From: Eubacterium sp.
GTDB taxonomy: Bacteria > Bacillota > Clostridia > Lachnospirales > Lachnospiraceae
Direction: 5' to 3'
Assembly: GCA_017616955.1 (NCBI GenBank)
Contig: JAFZXD010000123.1
Location: forward strand, 1-7,192
DNA: 7,192 nucleotides
Shown piece after piece: positions 1 through 5,539 of this stretch (positions are counted from its first letter, which is position 1; the number at the start of each line of letters is the position of its first letter). The position numbers and the translations under genes are program-made. The notes beneath the pieces are model-generated. The model worked only from the letters and a program-made list of their open reading frames with translations, ran no database searches and was not told where the DNA came from.

Positions 1-1019
1 ATGAAGATATTCAGGCAGAGGTAGATGGTCTCATCAGTGATAACACTACTGAGAACCAGATTAAAGACAGAGTTGCTTCCATGGGAGATGCTGTTAATAT
101 CGACTATGTTGGATATGTTGATGATAAAGCATTTGAAGGTGGCGACACACAGGGACAGGGAACAGTTCTTACACTTGGTTCAAAACAGTACATTGATACT
201 TTTGAAGAGCAGGTTGCCGGACACAGCCCCGGAGATGCATTTGATGTAAATGTAAAGTTCCCGGATGATTACGGTAACAAGGAACTTGCAGGTAAGAATG
301 CTAAGTTCGAGACAAAGCTTAACTACATCGTTGAGAAGGTTGAGCCAAAGCTTGATGATGCTCTTATAGCAAGCGCTACAGATTATAAGACAGTAGATGA
401 GTTCAAGAAGGCTACAAGAGAGCATCTTGAAGAGCAGGCAAAAGAGAATGACCTTTCAGCTGATAAGAATTCTGTTATAAGCAAGGTTGTTGAAGCTGCT
501 ACTGTTTCAGAGTATCCTGAGCAGCAGGTAACTGACAGAATCCAGAAGATGGTTGACAGTGTATCACAGGCTGCTGAGTCAAACGGAATGAGTCTTGGTG
601 ATTATCTCAAGAACTTCGGTTACGATGAGGAAACATTCAAGGCACAGGTTAAGGAATCAGTTGAATCATATATTCGTGAGAGAATGATCATTCTTACAAT
701 CGCCGGAAAAGAAGGACTTAAGGCTTCTGAAGATGAAGTAGAGGCTAAGAAGCAGGAGCTTCTTGATCAGTCAGGACTTCAGAACATTGATGATCTTAAG
801 GCTCAGTACGGATATGAAGACGATGACTTTGAATATGAAATCGTATACAACAAGGTAGTTGATTTTGTATATGAGAATGCTAAGGCAGTTGCTGCTACAG
901 GTTCAGATGCAGAAGTTAATACTCCTGCAACTGCTGAGGCAACAACAGAGGCTTCTTCAGAAGAAACAACAGAAGCTACTACAGAAGCAACTACTGAAGC
1001 TACAACTGAGCAGGAATAA
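1..1019 (+). CDS. Trigger-factor-like FKBP-type peptidyl-prolyl isomerase, 5' end missing
   Basis: The reading frame is open from base 3, the first full codon, so the gene enters from the left; the ATG at 81 is internal. The first 25 or so residues resemble the end of the trigger-factor N-terminal region. An FKBP domain follows, with GDAVNIDYVGYVDDKAFEGG, a LGS...IDTFEEQ segment and FPDDYGNKELAGKNAKF. About 180 mostly helical, charged residues then match the trigger-factor C-terminal chaperone domain. The family catalyses proline isomerisation and holds unfolded chains. The last 40 or so residues are low-complexity Thr/Glu/Ala with TTEA units, which cytosolic trigger factor lacks. Together with the family's known lipoprotein-like versions in Lachnospiraceae, this suggests an exported foldase, but the N-terminus that would show a signal peptide is outside the window. 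Assignment to the fold is firm; cytosolic versus exported is open. Confidence 0.85.
   Translation, partial: EDIQAEVDGLISDNTTENQIKDRVASMGDAVNIDYVGYVDDKAFEGGDTQGQGTVLTLGSKQYIDTFEEQVAGHSPGDAFDVNVKFPDDYGNKELAGKNAKFETKLNYIVEKVEPKLDDALIASATDYKTVDEFKKATREHLEEQAKENDLSADKNSVISKVVEAATVSEYPEQQVTDRIQKMVDSVSQAAESNGMSLGDYLKNFGYDEETFKAQVKESVESYIRERMIILTIAGKEGLKASEDEVEAKKQELLDQSGLQNIDDLKAQYGYEDDDFEYEIVYNKVVDFVYENAKAVAATGSDAEVNTPATAEATTEASSEETTEATTEATTEATTEQE
927..1016 (+). repeat. Imperfect 12-bp tandem repeats encoding a Thr/Glu-rich tail
   Basis: The 3' end of the isomerase gene consists of degenerate copies of a unit encoding roughly T-E-A-T, ending in TEATTEATTEQE. Codons vary between copies (act/aca, gaa/gag, gct/gca), so the repeat is kept at protein level more than at DNA level. 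Such Thr/Glu stretches commonly act as flexible, sometimes glycosylated spacers in surface proteins. Confidence 0.7.
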
Positions 1020-1063
1020 TATACACGCCAAACGAAAGATATCTTAATATAGATATTTAATCG

Positions 1064-1092
1064 TTGACATAGTTTGACTAAAATGTTAAACT
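1064..1092 (+). promoter_or_regulatory. Likely sigma-A promoter for tRNA-Leu
   Basis: A perfect -35 TTGACA (1064-1069) is followed after 17 bp by TAAACT (1087-1092), which matches four of six bases of the -10 consensus. Initiation would fall near 1099, about 49 bases before the mature tRNA. An imperfect inverted repeat, AGTTTGAC (1071-1078) and GTTAAACT (1085-1092), lies in the spacer and over the -10 and could be an operator or chance. Confidence 0.55.
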
Positions 1093-1108
1093 CTTTGGTG
1101 CGTTTTCA

Positions 1109-1147
1109 AAAATGTGTCAATCGCGGAGACGCAGATTGACACATTTT
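1109..1147 (+). terminator. Strong hairpin abutting tRNA-Leu; terminator-like or tRNA leader stem
   Basis: AAAATGTGTCAATC (1109-1122) is exactly complementary to GATTGACACATTTT (1134-1147). The inner GCG/CGC pairs close a GAGA loop of GNRA type, giving a 17-bp stem with one bulged A at 1133. The A-rich and T-rich outer arms look like a bidirectional intrinsic terminator for the upstream isomerase gene. However, the Ts belong to the stem, only four are present, and the next base is tRNA position 1. If the promoter at 1064 is real, the hairpin lies in the precursor-tRNA leader. Confidence 0.6.
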
Positions 1148-1232
1148 GCAGATGTGGCGGAATTGGTATACGCGCATGATTCAGGTTCATGTCCACATTA
1201 CGTGGGTTCGGGTTCGAGTCCCGTCATCTGCA
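1148..1232 (+). tRNA. tRNA-Leu (anticodon CAG)
   Basis: The acceptor arms GCAGATG (1148-1154) and CATCTGC (1225-1231) pair fully, with discriminator A at 1232. The anticodon stem CATGA/TCATG encloses the loop TTCAGGT with anticodon CAG at 1182-1184, decoding CUG. The T loop is TTCGAGT (1213-1219); its outermost stem pair is T-T. The long variable arm (about 1192-1206) is the class II tRNA shape expected for leucine. CCA is not encoded. Total length is 85 bases. Confidence 0.95.
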
Positions 1233-1243
1233 TAATATAGATT

Positions 1244-1434
1244 GCCTTTTTGTAGTAGCTACGTGTTACATAAAGAGCGAGGGAAGCTTGCTTACCGGAG
1301 CGTTTTATGGAAGACGGAGCGTACCTGCAAAGCAGGAATTTAAACGCATGAAATAAGCCAGCCTGCGAAGCAGGTGGTAGAGTGTGCTTGCACACGGGGC
1401 TTATGAATGCATGTTTAAATTACTACAAAAAAGC
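1244..1434 (+). other. Structured inverted-repeat element (possible ncRNA/leader or MITE/REP-like repeat)
   Basis: The stretch between the tRNA and greA has no gene but is densely self-complementary. The ends pair: TTTTTGTAGTA (1247-1257) with TACTACAAAAA (1421-1431), extendable to 14 bp with one mismatch. A second long-range stem pairs ATTTAAAC, GCAT and ATAAGCC (1338-1359) with GGCTTAT, ATGC and GTTTAAAT (1398-1420). Inside are small hairpins: AAG-CTTG-CTT (1284-1293), CGTTTT-ATGG-AAGACG (1301-1316), CCTGC-AAA-GCAGG (1324-1336), CCTGC-GAA-GCAGG (1362-1374) and GTGTG-CTTG-CACAC (1382-1395). The octamer CGGAGCGT occurs at 1296 and 1315. I do not recognise a named RNA family. No terminator separates it from the tRNA or greA, so it may be transcribed in either unit. 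Confidence 0.6.
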
Positions 1435-1475
1435 TTGGAACAAATGAAATTTAGTACCCTCGAAAGGAGCCCATT

Positions 1476-1961
1476 ATGGCAGAAGAAAAGAAGAATATCC
1501 TTACCTATGAAGGACTTAAAAAACTCGAAGATGAGTTATCAGACCTTAAGGTTAACCGCCGTCGTGAGGTTGCTCAGAAAATCAAAGAAGCACGTGAACA
1601 GGGAGACTTATCAGAGAACGCTGAGTACGATGCAGCTAAAGATGAGCAGAGAGACATCGAAGCTCGTATAGCTGAGATTGAGAAGATACTCAAAAACGTT
1701 GAAGTTATAGATGAAGACAGTCTTGATACAGAGTCGGTAAACTTCGGATGTACAGTTCATTTCGAAGACATGGAGACTAAACAGGAGTATACATACAAAC
1801 TTTCCGGTTCAACCGAGTCGAATATACTTGAGGGAAGTATATCAAATGAATCACCGGTAGGCTCAAAGCTGATAGGTTCAAAGGTTGGACAGGTTATCAC
1901 TATTGATGCTCCGGATGGTGGCAAGTACAGCTACAAGATACTTGACTTTACCAGAAACTAA
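1476..1961 (+). CDS. greA: Transcription elongation factor GreA
   Basis: GreA binds RNA polymerase through its secondary channel and stimulates cleavage of backtracked transcripts, rescuing stalled complexes. The 161-residue product has the family length. The N-terminal coiled-coil hairpin (about 10-80) carries the conserved tip GDLSENAEYDAAKDEQ, with acidic residues D44 and E47 matching the catalytic-tip pair known from E. coli GreA. The C-terminal FKBP-like domain contains SPVGSKLIGSKVGQVITI, the family's signature region. The start is set by AAAGGAG at 1463-1469, seven bases before the ATG. A terminator follows the stop, and lysS lies downstream on the same strand, a common Firmicute pairing. 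No clear promoter is visible just upstream, so it may depend on readthrough from the tRNA or on a promoter hidden in the structured element. Confidence 0.97.
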   Translation: MAEEKKNILTYEGLKKLEDELSDLKVNRRREVAQKIKEAREQGDLSENAEYDAAKDEQRDIEARIAEIEKILKNVEVIDEDSLDTESVNFGCTVHFEDMETKQEYTYKLSGSTESNILEGSISNESPVGSKLIGSKVGQVITIDAPDGGKYSYKILDFTRN

Positions 1962-1981
1962 TTCTTATGAAGAATATACCG

Positions 1982-2010
1982 GCCGCTGGAGTTTTTCCGG
2001 CGGCTTTAAT
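1982..2010 (+). terminator. Intrinsic terminator after greA
   Basis: GCCGCTGGA (1982-1990) pairs over nine positions, one of them G-U, with TCCGGCGGC (1996-2004) around a T-rich loop, and is followed by TTTAATATTTT. The U-tract is interrupted, so some readthrough into lysS is likely. Confidence 0.75.
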
Positions 2011-2035
2011 ATTTTATCATTTATATTTATATAAT
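2006..2035 (+). promoter_or_regulatory. Possible weak lysS promoter
   Basis: A perfect TATAAT (2030-2035) lies 22 bases before the lysS ATG, with TTAATA (2006-2011, four of six matches) 18 bp upstream. The region is AT-rich, so a chance match is possible, and the predicted start at about 2042 would fall on the ribosome site TGAGGA (2042-2047). Confidence 0.3.
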
Positions 2036-2056
2036 AGAATGTGAGGAATATATAAT

Positions 2057-3682
2057 ATGGCAGATCAGAATAATCAGAACAAGAACAACGGTCAGGGACA
2101 GCAGCAGGATCTTAATCAGCTTCTCAAGGTTCGTCGTGAGAAGCTAGCGAATCTTCAGGAAGCAGGAAAGGATCCTTTTGTTATAACAAAGTATGATCAG
2201 TCTTACCACACAGAGCAGGCAAGACAGGAATATATCGCACTTGAAGAGAAACTTCTTGTTGGAAAGGATATGCCGGATACAGAAGGCATGGAGCCTGAAG
2301 AAGCTAAGGCAGTTAAGACAGAAGCTTATAATGAAAGACGTGCTATCATGGATGCAAATCCTATAAAGGTAAGCATTGCTGGTAGAATGATGTCTAAGCG
2401 TGTAATGGGAAAGGCTTCATTCTGTAATGTACAGGATAAGAGTGGAAATATTCAGGTATTTGTTGCCAGAGATGAGATCGGAACAGATGAATATGCAGAT
2501 TTCAAGAAGCTGGATGTTGGTGATATCATCGGTGTTACAGGTTATGTATTCCGTACTATGATGGGAGAAGTTTCTATTCATGCTGATAGTGTGACCCTTC
2601 TTTCAAAGTCTCTCCAGATTCTTCCGGAGAAGTTCCACGGACTTACTAATACAGATATCAGATATCGTCAGAGATATGTGGATCTTGTAATGAATGCAGA
2701 TGTAAAGGAAACATTTATCAAGAGATCGAAGATCATATCAACTATCAGAAGATTCCTTGACGATCAGGGATTCATGGAAGTTGAAACACCTATGCTTGTA
2801 TCAAATGCAGGTGGAGCTGCAGCTCGTCCATTCGAGACACATTTCAATGCACTTGATGAAGATCTTAAGCTTCGTATATCACTTGAGCTCTACCTCAAGA
2901 GACTTATCGTTGGTGGTATGGAGAGAGTATACGAGATCGGTCGTGTATTCCGTAACGAGGGTGTTGATACACGTCACAATCCGGAGTTCACACTTATGGA
3001 GCTCTATCAGGCATTTACAGATTATCATGGTATGATGGATCTTACAGAGGCGATGTACAGACATATCGCTCAGGAAGTTAACGGTTCAACTACTATTACA
3101 TATCAGGGAGTAGAGATGGATCTCGGTAAGCCATTCGAGAGAATCACTATGGTTGACGCTGTTAAGAAGTACAGCGGAGTAGACTGGAACGAGGTTGCTG
3201 ATCTTGAGCAGGCGCGTGCACTTGCTAAGGAACATCACATCGAATTCGAAGACTTCCACAAGAAGGGTGATATCCTTAACCTCTTCTTTGAGACATATGT
3301 AGAAGAGCACCTGATTCAGCCTACATTCGTTATGGATCATCCTATTGAGATCTCACCTCTTACAAAGAAGAAGCCGGAGAATCCGGAATACGTAGAGAGA
3401 TTCGAGTTCTTCATGAATGGTTGGGAGATGGCTAATGCTTACTCAGAGCTTAACGATCCTATCGATCAGAGAGAAAGATTTGCAGCTCAGGATGCACTTG
3501 CAGCAGCAGGTGATGACGAAGCTAACCATACAGACGAAGACTTCCTCAATGCGCTTGAAGTAGGTATGCCACCTACAGGAGGAATCGGATACGGAATCGA
3601 CCGTCTTGTTATGATCATGACAGACAGCCCTGCCATCAGAGACGTACTTCTGTTCCCGACACTTAAGTCAGAGAAGAAGTAA
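2057..3682 (+). CDS. lysS: Lysyl-tRNA synthetase, class II
   Basis: This enzyme charges tRNA-Lys with lysine through a lysyl-adenylate. The N-terminal OB-fold anticodon-binding domain shows [18 protein letters not shown] and [20 protein letters not shown]. The class II catalytic core has motif 1 around [20 protein letters not shown], motif 2 as [20 protein letters not shown], and motif 3 as [14 protein letters not shown] near the C-terminus. At 541 residues it is longer than the usual 500 or so. The excess is a Gln/Asn-rich start (residues 2-18) and an acidic, Glu/Lys-rich insert of about 30 residues (roughly 60-95) between the first helix region and the OB fold. The ATG follows TGAGGA at 2042-2047. 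It is the second gene after greA, 95 bp away, with no T-box visible in the gap. Confidence 0.97.
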   Translation: MADQNNQNKNNGQGQQQDLNQLLKVRREKLANLQEAGKDPFVITKYDQSYHTEQARQEYIALEEKLLVGKDMPDTEGMEPEEAKAVKTEAYNERRAIMDANPIKVSIAGRMMSKRVMGKASFCNVQDKSGNIQVFVARDEIGTDEYADFKKLDVGDIIGVTGYVFRTMMGEVSIHADSVTLLSKSLQILPEKFHGLTNTDIRYRQRYVDLVMNADVKETFIKRSKIISTIRRFLDDQGFMEVETPMLVSNAGGAAARPFETHFNALDEDLKLRISLELYLKRLIVGGMERVYEIGRVFRNEGVDTRHNPEFTLMELYQAFTDYHGMMDLTEAMYRHIAQEVNGSTTITYQGVEMDLGKPFERITMVDAVKKYSGVDWNEVADLEQARALAKEHHIEFEDFHKKGDILNLFFETYVEEHLIQPTFVMDHPIEISPLTKKKPENPEYVERFEFFMNGWEMANAYSELNDPIDQRERFAAQDALAAAGDDEANHTDEDFLNALEVGMPPTGGIGYGIDRLVMIMTDSPAIRDVLLFPTLKSEKK

Positions 3683-3703
3683 AGCCGGTATTTATAAGGC
3701 TTT
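3681..3703 (+). terminator. Weak hairpin at the lysS stop
   Basis: AAAGCC (3681-3686) pairs with GGCTTT (3698-3703) around an 11-base loop, overlapping the stop codon. No U-tract follows beyond the three Ts in the stem, so termination would be weak. The better terminator is at 3818. Confidence 0.3.
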
Positions 3704-3724
3704 GCAGACATTTATAACCGCTTA

Positions 3725-3745
3725 TGTACCAATATGTGTACCAAT
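3725..3745 (+). repeat. Two direct repeats TGTACCAAT, 12-bp period
   Basis: TGTACCAAT occurs at 3725-3733 and 3737-3745, 42 bases after the lysS stop, followed by a small inverted repeat GGGTA-AG-TACCC (3753-3764). Short spaced direct repeats of this sort flank att sites of tyrosine-recombinase elements, and the mobile-element remnant starts just after. No integrase and no second att copy are visible, so this is only a candidate element end. Confidence 0.3.
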
Positions 3746-3817
3746 TTGGCATGGGTAAGTACCCGATAATATGGTTATTAAACACTTATAAAACCGAGAT
3801 AGTGAACACTGATTACT

Positions 3818-3861
3818 AAGCACTTTCTGAAACAAAACGTTTTGGAAAGTGCTTTTCTTTT
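3818..3861 (+). terminator. Strong intrinsic terminator upstream of the repA remnant
   Basis: AAGCACTTTCTGAAAC (3818-3833) pairs with GTTTTGG plus AAAGTGCTT (3839-3854), 16 pairs with two G-U, around the loop AAAAC. It is followed by TTTCTTTT. It would stop lysS readthrough before the remnant, or act as an attenuator in the repA leader of the original element. Confidence 0.8.
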
Positions 3862-3883
3862 AGTTTGATTTGGAGGTTTTATA

Positions 3884-4130
3884 ATGGGGAAGAATATAAA
3901 GTTTGATTATTATTACGGAAAGGAAGCGGATCAGTTCAGCTTTTACAGAATACCTAAGCTGCTATTCACAGATGAGCATTTTAAGGGCTTGTCAAATGAT
4001 GCAAAGCTCCTGTATGGCCTTATGCTGGATAGGATGTCACTTTCTATGAAGACAAGGAGTCGGGAAATCATACCCGAATAATACTAATATAAATAAAACT
4101 GATAATAGTAAAACTAATCTTATCAATTGA
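3884..4130 (+). pseudogene. Replication initiator RepA (RepA_N type), internally deleted and frameshifted
   Basis: The start is intact: GGAGG at 3872-3876, then ATG and about 55 residues including YYYGKEADQFSFYRIPKLLF and AKLLYGLMLDRMSLSMK. This is the conserved N-terminus of the replication initiator A family found in Clostridia plasmids and conjugative elements. After SMK (about 4051) the family sequence stops. This frame ends at 4081, while the +1 frame from about 4056 reads GVGKSYPNNTNINKTDNSKT and stops at 4128-4130. From memory of the family, that resembles the Asn/Thr-rich linker found much further into full proteins. The middle DNA-binding part therefore seems deleted with a frame change, and the C-terminal part is absent. 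The product could not initiate replication. It marks a decayed integrative element. Confidence 0.75.
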
Positions 4131-4136
4131 AAGAAT

Positions 4137-4190
4137 AGGAGGAGATAGATGGCAGGAAGTAAGAAGGCAAAAATTATAAAAATCTTATAG
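4137..4190 (+). pseudogene. Ribosome site plus 13-codon stub, probable truncated element gene
   Basis: A perfect AGGAGG (4137-4142) stands six bases before an ATG (4149), but the frame (MAGSKKAKIIKIL) stops at 4188-4190. A full-strength ribosome site on so short a frame, directly after the repA remnant, suggests the start of a further element gene whose body was lost. It could also be a real leader peptide. Confidence 0.4.
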
Positions 4191-4296
4191 CTATATATAG
4201 TTTTTATGTATATATATCATTCTGTTATAAGAAGAAAACGTGTGATATTATAAAAAAAACAATTATAGTCTGATACTAAAGATATAATTTTTTGGC
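4191..4296. other. AT-rich gap with no gene
   Basis: This stretch is nearly all A and T, with the palindrome CTATATATAG (4191-4200) and facing arms ATAAAAA (4176-4182) and TTTTTAT (4201-4207). TATAAT at 4283-4288 could be a -10 for the small cysteine gene downstream, but no convincing -35 lies 17 bp upstream. I see no coding frame here. Confidence 0.4.
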
Positions 4297-4302
4297 AGAG
4301 GA
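4297..4302 (+). promoter_or_regulatory. Ribosome site deciding the start at 4310
   Basis: AGAGGA lies seven bases before ATG 4310. The alternative TTG at 4292 is upstream of this site and has no ribosome site of its own, so the ATG is preferred. Confidence 0.55.
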
Positions 4303-4309
4303 TAAAACT

Positions 4310-4501
4310 ATGATTCCTGATATTAAAGATTCTACTAAAGAAGAAAGAGAATCCTATATTAAAGATAGATTTAAATGTATAAGTGACTGTGACAGCTGTG
4401 GAATATGTGCGATGTATAAAAATCAGGATCCGTTGCTAGTATATAAGGATTATATAGATGGAGTTCGTGATTTTCAGGATATAACAAATGATTATCGGTA
4501 G
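4310..4501 (+). CDS. Small cysteine-rich protein of unknown function, paralogue 1
   Basis: A 63-residue soluble protein with no signal peptide or membrane segment. It opens with IKDSTKEERESYI, then has four cysteines at 23, 27, 30 and 33 in C-x3-C-x2-C-x2-C spacing, then VYKDYIDGVRDFQDITNDYR. The cysteine spacing suits binding of zinc or an iron-sulfur cluster, which is inference. The next gene encodes a clear paralogue with the same cysteine spacing and exactly the same distance from the last cysteine to the Y-x2-YIDG motif. Similar 60-75 residue proteins occur widely in Clostridia, but I know no established function. The ATG at 4310 is chosen over a TTG at 4292 for its ribosome site. It is the first gene of a tight three-gene run. 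Confidence 0.75.
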   Translation: MIPDIKDSTKEERESYIKDRFKCISDCDSCGICAMYKNQDPLLVYKDYIDGVRDFQDITNDYR

Positions 4502-4510
4502 TTCGAATAA

Positions 4511-4520
4511 AGGAAGGTGG
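4511..4520 (+). promoter_or_regulatory. Ribosome site deciding the start at 4529
   Basis: AGGAAGGTGG ends eight bases before ATG 4529. The in-frame GTG codons at 4517 and 4523 overlap or crowd this site, so the ATG is preferred and the protein starts MEGIK. Confidence 0.6.
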
Positions 4521-4528
4521 TAGTGATT

Positions 4529-4753
4529 ATGGAAGGTATAAAATCAATTCTGATAAAAGATACGACCAGAGAAGAAAGAATTCGGATAGTCAATAAATCT
4601 TTAGAGGTGTGCGGGCAGGAATGTCAGTTTTGTAATGGATGCGATAATATAGGTGGTGGAAGGACAGAAACATTCTATCAGCCATATATTGACGGAGAAA
4701 AGGAACTAAGAGAAATAAATGCAGAGTATATTTCAGGAAGGGTAAAGGGATAA
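4529..4753 (+). CDS. Small cysteine-rich protein of unknown function, paralogue 2
   Basis: A 74-residue relative of the preceding gene, 27 bp downstream of its stop. It shares IKDTTREER near the start, four cysteines at 28, 32, 35 and 38 with the same C-x3-C-x2-C-x2-C spacing, and YQPYIDGEKELREINAEY. Between the cysteines and that motif it has a Gly-rich NIGGGRTE loop instead of the first protein's KNQDP. The two therefore come from an old duplication with the metal-site geometry kept. A four-cysteine zinc knuckle or cluster site is plausible. No catalytic residues are evident and no function is known to me. The downstream HD gene begins five bases after its stop, so the two are almost surely cotranscribed. 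Confidence 0.75.
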   Translation: MEGIKSILIKDTTREERIRIVNKSLEVCGQECQFCNGCDNIGGGRTETFYQPYIDGEKELREINAEYISGRVKG

Positions 4754-4758
4754 GATAA

Positions 4759-5355
4759 ATGATATCAAGAGAAGAAGCTTTTTCACTTTTAAAGAAGTAT
4801 AATAAGGAATCCTTTCATATTCAGCATGCGTTAACTGTTGAAGCTGTGATGAAATGGTATGCAGAGGAACTGGGATATGGTGAAGAAGCAGAATACTGGG
4901 GAATTGTTGGACTTCTTCATGATATAGATTTTGAATTATACCCAGATGAACATTGTTTAAAGGCGCCAGAGCTCCTAAGAGAAGGTGGTGTTAGTGATGA
5001 TATAATTCATGCTGTATGTTCACATGGATATGGAATAACAGTTGGTAATGGTGTGACTATTGATGTAGAGCCGACTAGAGAAATGGAAAAGGTTTTATTT
5101 GCTGCAGATGAACTAACTGGTCTTATCGGTGCAGCTGCTCTTATGAGACCTTCCAAGAGTACTAAGGATATGGAACTGAAATCCCTTAAGAAAAAATATA
5201 AGAGTAAAGGCTTTGCAGCTGGTTGTTCCAGAGAAGTTATAGAGAGAGGTGCTGAGCAACTTGGTTGGGATCTTGATAAATTACTAGAATTGACGCTTCG
5301 AGCTATGGCAGCAACCGAAGATATTCTTAATGAGGAAATGGTTTTAGAACAGTAA
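4759..5355 (+). CDS. HD-domain phosphohydrolase family protein
   Basis: A 198-residue soluble protein with the HD superfamily metal site: H23 in FHIQHALTVE, H54-D55 in GLLHDID, and D117 in FAADELTGL, with H84 and H89 in IIHAVCSHG as extra candidate ligands. HD proteins are metal-dependent phosphohydrolases acting on nucleotides or phosphoesters; the substrate here cannot be read from sequence. The H...HD...D layout and length fit the uncharacterised HD hydrolases common in Firmicutes rather than HD-GYP or RelA types. The ribosome site AAAGGGA (4744-4750) lies inside the end of the preceding gene and the ATG follows that stop by five bases, implying translational coupling. No clear terminator follows. 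Confidence 0.85.
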   Translation: MISREEAFSLLKKYNKESFHIQHALTVEAVMKWYAEELGYGEEAEYWGIVGLLHDIDFELYPDEHCLKAPELLREGGVSDDIIHAVCSHGYGITVGNGVTIDVEPTREMEKVLFAADELTGLIGAAALMRPSKSTKDMELKSLKKKYKSKGFAAGCSREVIERGAEQLGWDLDKLLELTLRAMAATEDILNEEMVLEQ

Positions 5356-5471
5356 AATAAAACTAATTAAGCTAGGCTTTATAGTGTTGATAATCCTTTT
5401 CTTTATAAAGAATACCATAGATACGTGCATAACCGTTAGGGGAATGCTGCTGATGATGTGATATAAAATAA
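5356..5471. other. Intergenic gap after the HD gene
   Basis: No coding frame is credible here. The only notable item is the perfect palindrome TTCTTTATAAAGAA (5399-5412), which lacks a U-tract and is too AT-rich to be a good terminator; it might be a protein-binding site. Confidence 0.4.
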
Positions 5472-5498
5472 TTAGCACTCACCTCTTGACAGTGCTAA
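5472..5498 (+). promoter_or_regulatory. CIRCE operator (HrcA-binding site)
   Basis: TTAGCACTC (5472-5480), nine bases, then CAGTGCTAA (5490-5498). This matches the CIRCE consensus TTAGCACTC-N9-GAGTGCTAA at 17 of 18 positions; the single change is C for G at 5490. HrcA binds CIRCE to repress class I heat-shock genes and releases it on protein stress, with GroEL as co-sensor. The site overlaps the hsp20 promoter, so binding would block RNA polymerase. Confidence 0.93.
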
Positions 5499-5514
5499 CA
5501 AATGGTGCTATAAC
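5486..5514 (+). promoter_or_regulatory. Sigma-A promoter of hsp20
   Basis: A perfect -35 TTGACA (5486-5491) and TATAAC (5509-5514, five of six) are spaced by exactly 17 bp. Initiation is expected near 5521, giving a leader of about 100 bases. The -35 lies across the right arm of CIRCE. Confidence 0.85.
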
Positions 5515-5539
5515 ATAGTCAGAACAAAGGAATAGAGAA

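Noticed and set aside
1198..1395. 65-residue - strand frame across the tRNA and the structured element
   Set aside because: It runs antisense through tRNA-Leu (the familiar TGLEPEPT artefact), has no ribosome site, and the palindromes explain its openness.
3751..3819. 22-codon + strand frame starting MGKYPIIW
   Set aside because: No ribosome site precedes the ATG, and it ends inside the terminator stem.
5399..5412. Palindrome TTCTTTATAAAGAA as terminator of the HD gene
   Set aside because: It is nearly all A/T, has no loop to spare and no following U-tract, so it would not form a stable terminator.
5365..5450. Possible second att copy matching the region after lysS (shared ATAACCG and GGCTTTAT bits)
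   Set aside because: The matches are only 7-8 bp, out of order, and expected by chance in this composition.
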